NCBI GenBank assembly: GCA_965226045.1
Contig: CBDDBU010000028.1
Coordinates: 310,001-374,000, forward strand
Direction: 5' to 3'
From: CBDDBU01 sp965226045
Lineage (GTDB): Bacteria; Pseudomonadota; Alphaproteobacteria; VGEJ01
Length of the DNA stretch: 64,000 nt
Shown: positions 44,912-53,466 of the stretch, piece after piece
How the letters are laid out: every line of letters begins with the position of its first letter
Position numbering within the stretch: position 1 is the stretch's first letter
Program-made: the position numbers and the translations under genes
The notes under the pieces: model-generated
The model's database searches: none
What the model saw: the letters and a program-made list of their open reading frames with translations, nothing else
What the model was told of the DNA's origin: nothing

Positions 44912-46588
44912 TCAACGACGCGCGGCGGTGTCGGCGGCCGGCAGATCGACGATAAATCGGGCGCCCAGAATTCCGCCGTCGGCGTCGCGGCGGTTCTCCG
45001 CTGTAATGGCGCCGCCGTGCGCCTCCGCGATCCGTAGACAGATACTCAGCCCCAGCCCCGAGTGCTGCCCGACCTGCCCGCCGTCCCGCCGATCGGTATA
45101 GAAGCGCTCGAAAATGCGCTCCGCGCGCGGCTCCGGCACGCCCCGTCCCTGGTCCTCGACGCTGAATCGCACCCGACCATCGGCGGGCGCGGCGCGGATC
45201 AGGATGGCGCCACCGGGCGGGCTGAAGGAGACGGCGTTGTCGAGGAGGTTCTGCGCGATCTGACCTAATCGATCGCCGATGCCCTCGACCAACAGGTGGT
45301 CGCGATCCGCCATCTCGAGTTCGAGTTCGAGATCGATATCGTGCTCACTCTCGGCGACAGCGGTGCGATGCACCGCCACCAGCGTCTCCAGCAGATCGCC
45401 CACATTGACGATCGAGAACTCGGCTCGTGAGAGCTCGGCATCCAGGCGCGAGGCCTGGGAGATGTCGCTGATCAGATGATCGATGCGCCGAATGTCATCC
45501 TTGAGGAGCGCGAGCAGCGCGCGGCGGCGTTCGTCATCGTCGATGGTCTCGATGCTCTCGAGAGCGCTTCGCATAGAGGTCAAAGGGTTCTTGAGTTCGT
45601 GCGCCACGTCGGCGGCGAAGGTCTCGATCGCGTCGAGGCGCTCGTAGAGGTCGGTTGTCATCTCCCTCAGCGCTGCCGACAAATCGCCGATTTCGTCGCG
45701 CCGCCCGGTGAAGTCGGGAATCCTAACCCGCTGCCGTTTGCCCCTCTGCACCCGCTCCGCCGCCTCGGCGAGGCGACGAATTGGCCGCGCGATGGTGCCG
45801 GCGAGATAGATCGAGAGGAGCACGGTGAGCGCGAGTACGGCCGCGAAGACGCGCAGGATGGCCAAACGTACCGCGTGGACGCTGGCCTCGATGCCGCCGG
45901 TGTCGGTCTGCACCAGCAGCGCGCCGACAATGCGCTTAAAGCCCTGCACGGGCACCGCGATGCCCAAGATCACAACCTCGTCGGCGAGGCGCGGGCGGTA
46001 GCCGGTGTGGCCCTCGAGCGCCTCCAGCACCTCCGGGAACTCGCTAGCGTCGGGCGTCGTCGATTCGTGGTAGGCGGGCAGATCGGGCCGCCACCGCGAG
46101 TGGCCCACCACCCACTCGTAGATCGCCAACACGCGCCGCATTGCCCACACCATGTCCGCGGACGGCGCGAGCGGGCGCTGTTCGACCACCCGCCCCCCGT
46201 CGCGCAGCCGGCGACTGTCGACCAGTAACGCGCCTTGTTTGTCAAACAACAGGGCCCGCGTGGCGGTCGGCTCGGCCAAGCGTCGTACCATCTGCCGCAA
46301 CGTCTCGGCGTCAAGCGCCAGTAGGTCCTTCTGCCCGGTCGCACCCTCGCCGATGGCCCCGGCGATCATCGCCGCGAGCGTCGTCGTCGCCTCGACCTTG
46401 GCGTCGATCAGACCATCGCGGTAATCGCCAAGGAACAGAAGCCCGGCGACGAGAATACCGAGCGCCAGGATGTTGAGGGCCAGGATGCGCAAGGTGAGCA
46501 GGGACAGCGGCCCGCGATGGCGGACGCCGCGCGGCCGGGCGACCGGTCGCGTTGCCCGGCGTCCTCCCCGATTGTCACCGCGCGCCAT
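44912..46588 (-). CDS. chvG: Sensor histidine kinase ChvG (ExoS-type)
   Basis: The 558 aa kinase has two transmembrane helices (about 32-54 and 240-264) enclosing a periplasmic sensor domain. A HAMP segment (about 265-315) follows, then the phosphoacceptor H330 in 'FAADVAHELKNPLTSMRSAL' and the ATPase motifs 'NLLDNAVSFSPPGG', 'VEDQGRGVPE' and 'HSGLGLSICLRI'. ChvG with ChvI responds to acid or cell-envelope stress and controls host-interaction genes in rhizobia and brucellae. ATG 46588 lies 17 bp after the chvI stop. Confidence 0.92.
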   Translation of the reverse strand: MARGDNRGGRRATRPVARPRGVRHRGPLSLLTLRILALNILALGILVAGLLFLGDYRDGLIDAKVEATTTLAAMIAGAIGEGATGQKDLLALDAETLRQMVRRLAEPTATRALLFDKQGALLVDSRRLRDGGRVVEQRPLAPSADMVWAMRRVLAIYEWVVGHSRWRPDLPAYHESTTPDASEFPEVLEALEGHTGYRPRLADEVVILGIAVPVQGFKRIVGALLVQTDTGGIEASVHAVRLAILRVFAAVLALTVLLSIYLAGTIARPIRRLAEAAERVQRGKRQRVRIPDFTGRRDEIGDLSAALREMTTDLYERLDAIETFAADVAHELKNPLTSMRSALESIETIDDDERRRALLALLKDDIRRIDHLISDISQASRLDAELSRAEFSIVNVGDLLETLVAVHRTAVAESEHDIDLELELEMADRDHLLVEGIGDRLGQIAQNLLDNAVSFSPPGGAILIRAAPADGRVRFSVEDQGRGVPEPRAERIFERFYTDRRDGGQVGQHSGLGLSICLRIAEAHGGAITAENRRDADGGILGARFIVDLPAADTAARR

Positions 46589-46604
46589 GCCGCGCCACCG
46601 CTGA

Positions 46605-47297
46605 TCAGCGTTCGCGATAGCGGTAGCCAAGGCCGTACAATGTCTCGATGTGGGAGAACTCTCCATCGGTGGCCTTGAACTTCCGGCGCAGCCGCTTGAT
46701 GTGGCTGTCGATGGTGCGGTCATTGACGTAGACCTGTTCATCGTAGGCCGCGTCCATCAGTTGATCTCGGATCTTGACGTGGCCCGGCCGCACCGCCAGC
46801 GCCTGCAGGATCAGGAACTCGGTCACCGTCAGCGCCACCGGCTGGTTCTTCCACGTGCACAGATGCCGGGAGGGATCGAGCACCAGCTCGCCGCGCACGA
46901 TCGGCTGCACCGAGGGCGCCCCCGCGACCTCTGGCGCCGCCCGCCTCAATACGGCGCGGATGCGCTCGATCAGCAACCGCTGGGAGAACGGCTTCGAGAT
47001 GTAGTCGTCGGCGCCCATCTTGAGGCCGAGCACCTCGTCGACCTCGTCACTCTTGGAGGTGAGGAAGATGGACGGCACCTGCACCGTGCGCCGCAGCTGG
47101 GTGAGCAGTTCCATGCCATCAAGCCGTGGCATCTTGATATCGAGCACCACGAGATCGGGCGGCCGTGCCTGGAGCGCGCGCAACGCCGCCACCGGGTCCG
47201 AGTATGTCGCGACCTCGAAGCCCTCCGCCTCGAGCGCCATCGACAGCGAGGTTAAGATGTTCTCGTCATCATCAACGAGGGCGACCGTGGACACCAT
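46605..47297 (-). CDS. chvI: Response regulator ChvI
   Basis: The 230 aa OmpR-type regulator has a receiver with the acidic pocket 'VDDDEN' and the phosphoacceptor D53 in 'LVVLDIKMPRLDGMELL', plus 'FLTSKSDEVDEVLGLKMGAD'. The winged-helix DNA-binding domain ends 'NDRTIDSHIKRLRRKF' and 'IETLYGLGYRYRER'. ATG 47297 gives the normal N-terminus (VSTVALVDDDE); an ATG at 47321 would add eight residues. The chvI-chvG-hprK-rapZ order is conserved in alphaproteobacteria. Confidence 0.94.
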   Translation of the reverse strand: MVSTVALVDDDENILTSLSMALEAEGFEVATYSDPVAALRALQARPPDLVVLDIKMPRLDGMELLTQLRRTVQVPSIFLTSKSDEVDEVLGLKMGADDYISKPFSQRLLIERIRAVLRRAAPEVAGAPSVQPIVRGELVLDPSRHLCTWKNQPVALTVTEFLILQALAVRPGHVKIRDQLMDAAYDEQVYVNDRTIDSHIKRLRRKFKATDGEFSHIETLYGLGYRYRER

Positions 47298-47426
47298 CGG
47301 GGCCTCGTGCCAAAAAGCCATTCCCAGAACGGGCAGAGCTTAGCCGGGGACAAGGGCTGGCCGGAGACATATTGTGACACACATCGAAGGCGGTGGACCA
47401 ACCTGCCACAACGGCCGGTGGCGGCC

Positions 47427-48173
47427 ATGAGCGTCGAGCCGCCAAACCTGGGCGCCGCCGCGCGGCGACTGATGCGCGGCGCCGCCACGGCCGTGCTGTC
47501 AAGCCGGCTCGGGCCGGGCGGATGGCCCTACGGGTCGCTGGTGCTGGTCGCCTGCGCTCACGACGCGAGCCCGATTCTGTTGATCTCCAGCCTCGCCGAG
47601 CACACCCGCAACATCGCCGACGACGACCGGGTCTCGCTGCTGTTCGACGGCACCGGCGGGCTCGACAATCCACTGACCGGGCCTCGCCTCACGGTGCTCG
47701 GGCGTGCGCGGCGCGATGATTCGCCCAACAGCCATCGCGTGGGCCACCGCGAACGGTTCCTCAACCGGCACCCGAGTGCCGCCGACTACGTCGATTTTGG
47801 CGATTTAGCGTTCTTCCGGGTAGCGGTCGAACGCGCGCATCTGGTGGCCGGCTTCGGCGCGATTCACTGGATCGACGGCGCCGATCTGGTGCTGGACGGG
47901 GCCCGCGCGACGGCCTTCGCCGAGGCTGAGCGGGCGGTGCGCACACACATGAACGCCGACCACGCGGATGCGGTGGCGCTCTACGCCGAGAAACTCGCGG
48001 GTCAACCTGGCGGCGCGTGGCGGATGGTCGGCTGCGACGCCGACGGCGTCGACCTGAGGCTCGACTTGACCCTTGGCGGCCGGCTCGCGCGGGTCGATTT
48101 CGCGACCCCGGCCACGAGTCCCGATGAGCTGCGCCCGGCGATGATCGAACTCGCCCGCATCGCGCGGCGGTAG
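47427..48173 (+). CDS. HugZ-like pyridoxamine 5'-phosphate oxidase family protein
   Basis: The 248 aa protein has an FMN-binding split-barrel N-terminal domain ('ATAVLSSRLGPGGWPYGSLV', 'DDDRVSLLFDG') and a C-terminal DUF2470 domain ('THMNADHADAVALYAEKL', 'RVDFATPATSPDELR'). The combination is typical of the heme-utilisation HugZ group and general flavin-reductase-like proteins. ATG 47427 is preferred over in-frame upstream codons that overlap the chvI promoter region. It is divergent from chvI. Its substrate is uncertain. Confidence 0.85.
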   Translation: MSVEPPNLGAAARRLMRGAATAVLSSRLGPGGWPYGSLVLVACAHDASPILLISSLAEHTRNIADDDRVSLLFDGTGGLDNPLTGPRLTVLGRARRDDSPNSHRVGHRERFLNRHPSAADYVDFGDLAFFRVAVERAHLVAGFGAIHWIDGADLVLDGARATAFAEAERAVRTHMNADHADAVALYAEKLAGQPGGAWRMVGCDADGVDLRLDLTLGGRLARVDFATPATSPDELRPAMIELARIARR

Positions 48174-48198
48174 TGTTGCAGAACAGCGCGCCGAATCG

Positions 48199-48967
48199 AT
48201 GATCGAGAAACGCGGCCACAAGGCGGCCACGTACGTCGCCCTCGTTGGCGCGCTCGTGCCGGTCGGCTTCACCGTCTGGGCGGAAACCAGCCCGATCACT
48301 CTGGTTTGATTGGCCTATGGGGACGGCCCTATCGAGGACCTATCGGCTATCCTTTTCCTCCTCGCGTCGCTGGGGTTTGTGGTGGCGGCAGTCCGCAGCG
48401 GGTTCTTGCGCGGCCGCTCGTCGCGATGGGCTTACTTCTTCACGCTGTTGTGGGCAGCGATCATGGCGGTGTTCGTCGGCGAGGAAATCAGCTGGGGATA
48501 GCGAATCCTTGGCGTGCCCACGCCTGAATTTATCGAGGAGATAAACGCCCAGAGCGAGCTGAACGTCCACAATATTGCCTGGCTGTACGAGGTCATAGGG
48601 GGCCCGTACTCTTGGTTGACACTAATGATGCTCCTCACCGGTCTGGTCATTCCCCTTGCTTCGCGCTTTCCGCCGCTCGGGCGCCTTTTGCGATACGTGT
48701 GTTTCCTGCGGCGCCGCTCCGCTATGTGGCGCTGTTCATTGTTTCCCTTGTTCTGGGGGCGCACTATCACGATGAATTCAGGCAACTCGGCCTGTACCCC
48801 ATGAATTCAGGCAACTCGGCCTGTACCCCAACACGGCGTGGGGGGTTCGCGAACTGATCTTTGGCATCGCCCTGGCGGCATTCGCCCTGCACGGCGCGCG
48901 ATGGCCTGATGAGCTGTTCTTGGGGGGCCGCCGACGGCTGTCGCGTTCGGCCGCGCCACGACCCTAG
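48199..48967 (+). pseudogene. Multi-spanning membrane protein with nonsense codons and duplication
   Basis: Read through, the protein would be about 245 aa with several transmembrane helices. It starts MIEKRGHKAATYVALVGALV and carries 'WAYFFTLLWAAIMAVFVGEE', 'PEFIEEINAQSELNVHNIAW' and ends 'FALHGARWPDELFLG'. Damage includes TGA at 48307-48309 (ITLV-stop-LAYG), TAG at 48499-48501 (EEISWG-stop-RILG, where relatives have Gln), a frameshift near 48695, and an out-of-frame 29 bp tandem duplication at 48772-48829. I do not recognise a function. It ends convergently over the stop of the flavodoxin-fold gene. Confidence 0.7.
48772..48829. repeat. 29 bp tandem duplication
   Basis: The unit starting ATGAATTCAGGCAACTCGGC is present twice in direct succession, 48772-48800 and 48801-48829, without mismatches. 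It shifts the frame of the membrane-protein pseudogene. Confidence 0.95.
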
Positions 48968-49467
48968 AAGATGCCGAGATCCAGACCGGCGGCCATCGCC
49001 CCTCCGAGCTCGCGGCACTGGTCGACGAATGCCTCCCGCCACTCGCCGCGACAGATCAGCGCCGCCTGCACCGGCCGCCAGCGCAGGCCGGTCACGATCG
49101 TCTCCACGCCCCGCCGGGTCCCGGTGCCGTCCTGGCCGGCGCGCACGTACAGGCAATACGGCAGCCCTTGGGTCTTCTCCAGACACGGGTAGTAACTGCG
49201 ATCGAAAAAATCCTTCAGCGCCCCGCTCATGTAGCCGAGGTTCTCGGTCGTGCCGAGAATGACCGCGCCCGCCGCCAAAACGTCCGCTGGCCCCGCGTCG
49301 AAAGGGCTTAGGCCCACGACCTCGACGTTCTGAGCGAAAGGGCTTAGGCCCACGACCTCGACGTTCTGAGCCTCGTCGGACCGCGCGCCCTCGACCACAG
49401 CGTCGCACAGTCGCCGGGTATTGGGCGAGGGCGCGTGCGCGACGATGAGGAGCTTTCTTTTCGTCAT
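48964..49467 (-). CDS. Flavodoxin-fold / NADPH-dependent FMN reductase family protein
   Basis: The 167 aa protein begins MTKRKLLIVAHAPSPNTRRL, a flavodoxin-like phosphate-binding loop for FMN, and continues with 'AGAVILGTTENLGYMSGAL' and 'KDFFDRSYYPCLEKTQGLPY'. Residues about 33-56 contain a perfect in-frame duplication of a 12-residue unit (AQNVEVVGLSPF), lying just after the second helix, where an insertion may disturb the fold. ATG 49467 precedes the family start. It is on the opposite strand to, and immediately upstream of, the motA remnant. The substrate is unknown. Confidence 0.78.
   Translation of the reverse strand: MTKRKLLIVAHAPSPNTRRLCDAVVEGARSDEAQNVEVVGLSPFAQNVEVVGLSPFDAGPADVLAAGAVILGTTENLGYMSGALKDFFDRSYYPCLEKTQGLPYCLYVRAGQDGTGTRRGVETIVTGLRWRPVQAALICRGEWREAFVDQCRELGGAMAAGLDLGIF
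49299..49370. repeat. 36 bp in-frame tandem duplication
   Basis: Units 49299-49334 and 49335-49370 are identical, each beginning CGAAAGGGCTTAGGCCCACG. They add twelve residues to the flavodoxin-fold protein without breaking its frame. Confidence 0.95.
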
Positions 49468-49892
49468 GACGTGCCGAGTGTCGCGCGCAAGGCCTGAGCG
49501 TTTCAAGCCGCGCCGCGCACAACCGGCGGATCGCTTTCGCGACGCGGCAAAGAGGCTGACCGTCGAGACCGGCAAGATCATCCGCTGGGGCTACTTGGTC
49601 AAGAAACACGGCATCTTGACGTTGGAGCGCGAGATCAAGTCGGCCAAGTCCCAGGACGCCTACATGCGCTACGGGGTCGAGCTGGTGATCACCGGCTACA
49701 GCGGCGACGAGGTGCGCCAGATGCTCGCCAACGCCGCCGCCGGGCAGTACCAGCGGGCGATGGTCGAGGCCGACATTCTCAAGAACATGGCCGCCGCCGC
49801 GCCGGCCTTCGGCATGGTCGGCACGCTGATCGGGCTGATCGTCATGCTCTCGGCCCTGGGCGGCGATGCTAGCGCCATGGGCCAGGGCTGGC

Positions 49893-51342
49893 GGAGATGT
49901 CCCGGTCGATGTTGAAAAGTTGAGGTAGGTGTCGCTCTCCTGGAGCCGTTAGGCTCCGGGTGCTGCGAACCCAAGAGGGAGAACGACACCATGGGAAAGA
50001 ATATCCGTAGTTCCAGTAGCCCGAAAGCCCTTGCCACCTCGTTTCCTATGCCGCCGCTGGCAGACGCGATGGACGCAGTCCGTCTCAGCGTGGATCGGTT
50101 CTGTCTCCTGGCCGGGGTCGAGGCCTTGGCCGAGATGATGGAGGAGGACGCCACGACCGTGTGCGGGGCCCGACATCGTCGCCATGGGAACCGTCGGGGT
50201 TATCGCTGGGGCCATACGCAGAGCGAGATCGGCTACCACGGCGGCCGCGTGAAAGTGCAGCGGCCACGGGTTCGCGACCATGCTGGCAAGGAGGTGGGTT
50301 TGGAGAGCTGGCAGGTGCTGCGCGACGGCAACCTGTTGCTCGAGTGGGCGCTCAACCTGATGGTGCTGAACGTGTCGACCCGCAAGTACCACCGCGCGGT
50401 CCGTCTGCCCGAGGGCGACCTGGCGAAAGCGCGTGGCGACGGCACCTCGAAGTCGGCCGTTTCCCGGCGCTTTGTGGCGCTGTCGCGCAAGAAGATGAAG
50501 GCCTGGCTTGCCTCGGACCTCTCGGAGCTCGACCTGCTGGTCATCCAGATCGACGGTCTGCATGTCGGCGACCATGTCTTGGTGGCGGCGATCGGCGTCG
50601 ATGGCAACGGCGACAAGCATGTCCTGGCCGTGGTCGAGGGGGCGACGGAGAACACTGTCGTCGTCCAGGCCTTGCTCGACAATCTCCTCGCCAGGGGGCT
50701 CGATCCGACGCTGCCCCGGCTGTTCATCGTCGATGGCGCGAAGGCGCTCAGCAAAGCGATCCGCAACACCTTCGGTGTGGCCGCCGCCATCCAGCGCTGC
50801 CAGGTCCACAAGGGCCGTAACATCATCGAGCGCCTGCCCCTGCATTTGCATGCGAGCGTCAAGAAGGCGCTCCGTCAGGCCTGGGACCAGGACGACGCAG
50901 ACAAGGCCGAACGGCTGCTGCGCAACCTGGCCCGGCGTCTGGAGCATGAGGAACCGGGCGTCTCGGGCAGCATCCTGGAGGGGCTGGACGAGATACTCAC
51001 CGTCATCCGCCTCGGCCTGCCGCACGAACTCCGGCGCTCGCTCGCCTGCACCAACATCGTCGAGAACGCGCTCGGCACGGTGCGCCAGGTCACCCGCAAC
51101 GTCAAACGCTGGAGACACGCCGAGATGGCGCTCAGATGGACCGCCGCCGGCCTGCTGGAGGCCCAGAAAACCTTCCGTCGCCTCAAGGCCTATCGTCAGC
51201 TGCCCATCCTCCGAAATGCTCTCCAGGAACACTTGAGAAAGGCTCAGGCCGACAGTGCCATTGAAACCATCATGAAGGCAGCATAGCATCATCAACCAGC
51301 GACGCCTGCCCCACGAATTTCAACAGAGATAGGGACATCGCC
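49893..51342 (+). mobile_element. IS256-family element, copy B
   Basis: The 1450 bp element has ends GGAGATGTCCC (49893) and GGGACATCGCC (51342). It is flanked by the 8 bp duplication GGGCTGGC (49885-49892 and 51343-51350). It matches copy A end to end in inverted orientation apart from about two bases. It splits motA. Confidence 0.94.
49991..51286 (+). CDS. IS256-family transposase, copy B
   Basis: The 431 aa transposase is intact and differs from copy A only by Ser for Pro (TCG, 50375-50377) in 'NVSTRKYHR'. DDE motifs are as in copy A ('IDGLHVG', 'VDGAKAL', 'IVENALG'). Since both copies are open and almost identical, the element was active recently. Upstream, CAAGAGGGAGAACGACACC gives a good ribosome-binding site before ATG 49991. 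Confidence 0.92.
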   Translation: MGKNIRSSSSPKALATSFPMPPLADAMDAVRLSVDRFCLLAGVEALAEMMEEDATTVCGARHRRHGNRRGYRWGHTQSEIGYHGGRVKVQRPRVRDHAGKEVGLESWQVLRDGNLLLEWALNLMVLNVSTRKYHRAVRLPEGDLAKARGDGTSKSAVSRRFVALSRKKMKAWLASDLSELDLLVIQIDGLHVGDHVLVAAIGVDGNGDKHVLAVVEGATENTVVVQALLDNLLARGLDPTLPRLFIVDGAKALSKAIRNTFGVAAAIQRCQVHKGRNIIERLPLHLHASVKKALRQAWDQDDADKAERLLRNLARRLEHEEPGVSGSILEGLDEILTVIRLGLPHELRRSLACTNIVENALGTVRQVTRNVKRWRHAEMALRWTAAGLLEAQKTFRRLKAYRQLPILRNALQEHLRKAQADSAIETIMKAA

Positions 51343-51614
51343 GGGCTGGCGGTGGCGCTGATGACGACGCTCTGCGGCGTGTTGCTGGCCCGCTGGGTGT
51401 TCATTCCGGCCTCGAGCAAGCTCAGCCAAAAAGAGGGCATTCTGCGCTTCCGCAACTTCCTGATCGGCGAGGGCTTCGCGATGCTCGCGGAAACCCGCAG
51501 CCCGCGCTACATCCAGGACCGCATGAACAACTACCTCGATTCCAAGATCCACTACTCGATCGACAAAAAGGGCGGCACCGACGAGGCTGAGGAGGCCGCG
51601 TGAGCTAGACTGTC

Positions 51615-52529
51615 ATGAGCGACCCGTTCGACGATAGTGCCGAGGAAGAGCCGTCCGAGGACTGGCTGATCACCTATGCCGACGCCATCACGCTCCTGAT
51701 GGCGTTTTTCGTGATCATGTTCGCGATTTCCAAGCCGAGCCAAGAGAAATTCGAGGAGGTCACCGGCGGCATTAGGGAAAGGCTGACTGGCGAGCAGGAG
51801 GCGATGCCGTTTCGGGACGTTCACCAGCAGATGACCGCGGTGTCGAAGGCCGCCGGCGAGCAGACTCAGGTCAAGTCGAGCCGGCGTGGCGTCACTTTCG
51901 ATTTCAAGAGCGGCAAGATGTTCGCGCCGGGCTCGGCCGACATCCTGCCCGACGCGGTCCCGACACTCGACCGGGTGGCGCAGCTGGTCGCCTTCATGAG
52001 CATCGACAACTACCGCGTCGAGGTCGAGGGCCACACCGAGAACGTGCCGATCTCGACCGCCCAGCTCCCGAGTAATTGGGAGCTCTCGGCCGGGCGAGCC
52101 TCATCCGTCGTGCGCTTCCTCATCAGTCGCGGCGTGAGCCCCGATCGAATGACCGCGATCGGCTTCGCCGACACCAAGCCGGAGGCGGCCAACCGCGACG
52201 AGTTCGGCATGTCGATCAAGGAGAACCAGGAAACCAACCGGCGCATCGTGATCCGGGTCGAGCGCGACTACGAGCTTAGAAGGCTAAAAAATAGCCATGG
52301 AGTACCGCCAGCTCGGGGCGAGCGGGGTCAAGGTCTCGCCGCTCTGTCTCGGCACTATGATGTTCGGCGGCCCGACCGATCGGGCGAGCGCGGAACGGAT
52401 TGTCGCCGCCGCCCGCGATCGCGGCGGCAACTTCATCGACACCGCCGATCGCTATACCGAGGGGCGCTCGGAGGAGATCACTGGGCAGGCCATCGCGTCC
52501 GAGCGCGAGCGCTGGGTGCTGGCGACTAA
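51615..52529 (+). CDS. motB: Flagellar motor protein MotB with aberrant C-terminal tail
   Basis: Stator subunit MotB anchors MotA to peptidoglycan and conducts H+ or Na+. The N-terminal helix 'DWLITYADAITLLMAFFVIM' carries the proton-binding D23. The plug follows, and the OmpA-like peptidoglycan domain shows 'NYRVEVEGHTENVPI', 'WELSAGRASSVVRFLISRGV' and 'KENQETNRRIVIRVER'. The natural end is near residue 222 (52280-52290), but the frame has lost its stop, probably by one base at AAAAAATAGCC. It runs 79 residues into the next gene as unrelated Arg-rich sequence. With motA destroyed, the stator is unlikely to work. Confidence 0.82.
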   Translation: MSDPFDDSAEEEPSEDWLITYADAITLLMAFFVIMFAISKPSQEKFEEVTGGIRERLTGEQEAMPFRDVHQQMTAVSKAAGEQTQVKSSRRGVTFDFKSGKMFAPGSADILPDAVPTLDRVAQLVAFMSIDNYRVEVEGHTENVPISTAQLPSNWELSAGRASSVVRFLISRGVSPDRMTAIGFADTKPEAANRDEFGMSIKENQETNRRIVIRVERDYELRRLKNSHGVPPARGERGQGLAALSRHYDVRRPDRSGERGTDCRRRPRSRRQLHRHRRSLYRGALGGDHWAGHRVRARALGAGD

Positions 52530-53307
52530 GGTGGGCGCACCCACCGGCGCCGCACCCCATCACAACGGGCTGTCGCCCAAGCGCGTGATGCAGGCCGTCG
52601 ACGACAGCCTGCGCCGGCTCGGCGCCGACTACATCGGCATCTACTACCTCCACCGCGAGGATCATGAGACGCCGTTCGCCGAAACCCTGCGCGCGCTCGG
52701 CGACCTCGTGCGACAGGGTAAGATTCGCTATTTCGGCCTCTCCAACTATCGCGCCTGGCGGGTCGCCGCGATCTGCGGACTCTGCGACCGACAGGGCATC
52801 GACCGGCCGGTGGCGAGCCAGCCGTACTACAACGCAATGAACCGCATGCCCGAGGTCGAACACCTGCCCGCGTGCGCCCACCATGGGCTCGGCGTGGTGC
52901 CCTACAGCCCGCTCGCGCGCGGGGTGCTGACCGGGAAATACGACGCGGACACCGCGCCCGACACGGACAGCCGGGCCGGGCGGGCGGACCCGCGCCTGAT
53001 GCAGACCGAGTGGCGGCGCGAATCGCTGGTGGCCGCGCGCACCATCAAGGCCCATGCCGAGGCGCACGGATCAACCGCCGGTCAGTTCGCCATCAACTGG
53101 GTCCTGAACAACCGCCTGGTGACGGCCGCGATCGCCGGCCCGCGCACGTTCGAACAATGGCAGGACTACCTCGGCGCCCTCGACAAGCCCTTCACCGCCG
53201 AGGACGAGGCGCTGATCGATTCGCTCGTCCCGCCCGGCCACCCGTCGACGCCGGGATACACCGACCCCGCCTACCCCCTCGACGGCCGGGTGCCGAGGAA
53301 CGGTTAG
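52297..53307 (+). CDS. Aldo/keto reductase
   Basis: The 336 aa NADPH-dependent (beta/alpha)8 oxidoreductase begins MEYRQLGASGVKVSPLCLGT. The catalytic tetrad is visible: D48 and Y53 in 'NFIDTADRYTEGRSEE', K78 in 'WVLATKVG' and H119 in 'YIGIYYLHRED'. The cofactor-binding 'YSPLARGVLTGKY' and C-terminal 'AGPRTFEQWQDYLGAL' are typical of the YajO/Kv-beta-like group. Carbonyl substrates are unknown. The start lies inside the motB read-through tail. Confidence 0.9.
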   Translation: MEYRQLGASGVKVSPLCLGTMMFGGPTDRASAERIVAAARDRGGNFIDTADRYTEGRSEEITGQAIASERERWVLATKVGAPTGAAPHHNGLSPKRVMQAVDDSLRRLGADYIGIYYLHREDHETPFAETLRALGDLVRQGKIRYFGLSNYRAWRVAAICGLCDRQGIDRPVASQPYYNAMNRMPEVEHLPACAHHGLGVVPYSPLARGVLTGKYDADTAPDTDSRAGRADPRLMQTEWRRESLVAARTIKAHAEAHGSTAGQFAINWVLNNRLVTAAIAGPRTFEQWQDYLGALDKPFTAEDEALIDSLVPPGHPSTPGYTDPAYPLDGRVPRNG

Positions 53308-53466
53308 CGCTGTCGCCGCGGATACGACTTTTCTCCAATCGCTGATTGACGAGATAAGGTCGGCGATCCGCGATTCATGATGGGCCTCGCCAACCCCGTC
53401 CCTTGCCAAATGCCGGGGCCCGCGCCATCCTCGATTCCCTCGCACCTTGAGCCGGAGCGCCCCCTA

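Larger units (their letters stand above)
49490..51603 (+). pseudogene. motA: motA (flagellar stator), truncated and interrupted by IS256
   Basis: The left part (to 49892) encodes 'GYLVKKHGILTLEREIKSAK', 'GVELVITGYSGDEVRQMLAN' and 'AAPAFGMVGTLIGLIVMLSA'. The right part (51343-51603) continues 'AVALMTTLCGVLLARWVFIP' through 'DRMNNYLDSKIHYSIDKK'. These are the conserved cytoplasmic and TM3-TM4 regions of MotA/PomA. The first ~75 residues with TM1-TM2 are missing; the flavodoxin-fold gene occupies that place. When the IS and one target copy are removed, the frames still do not join: the sequence has three G's in CCAGGG where four would give QGLAVALM. Three lesions therefore exist. Confidence 0.82.
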
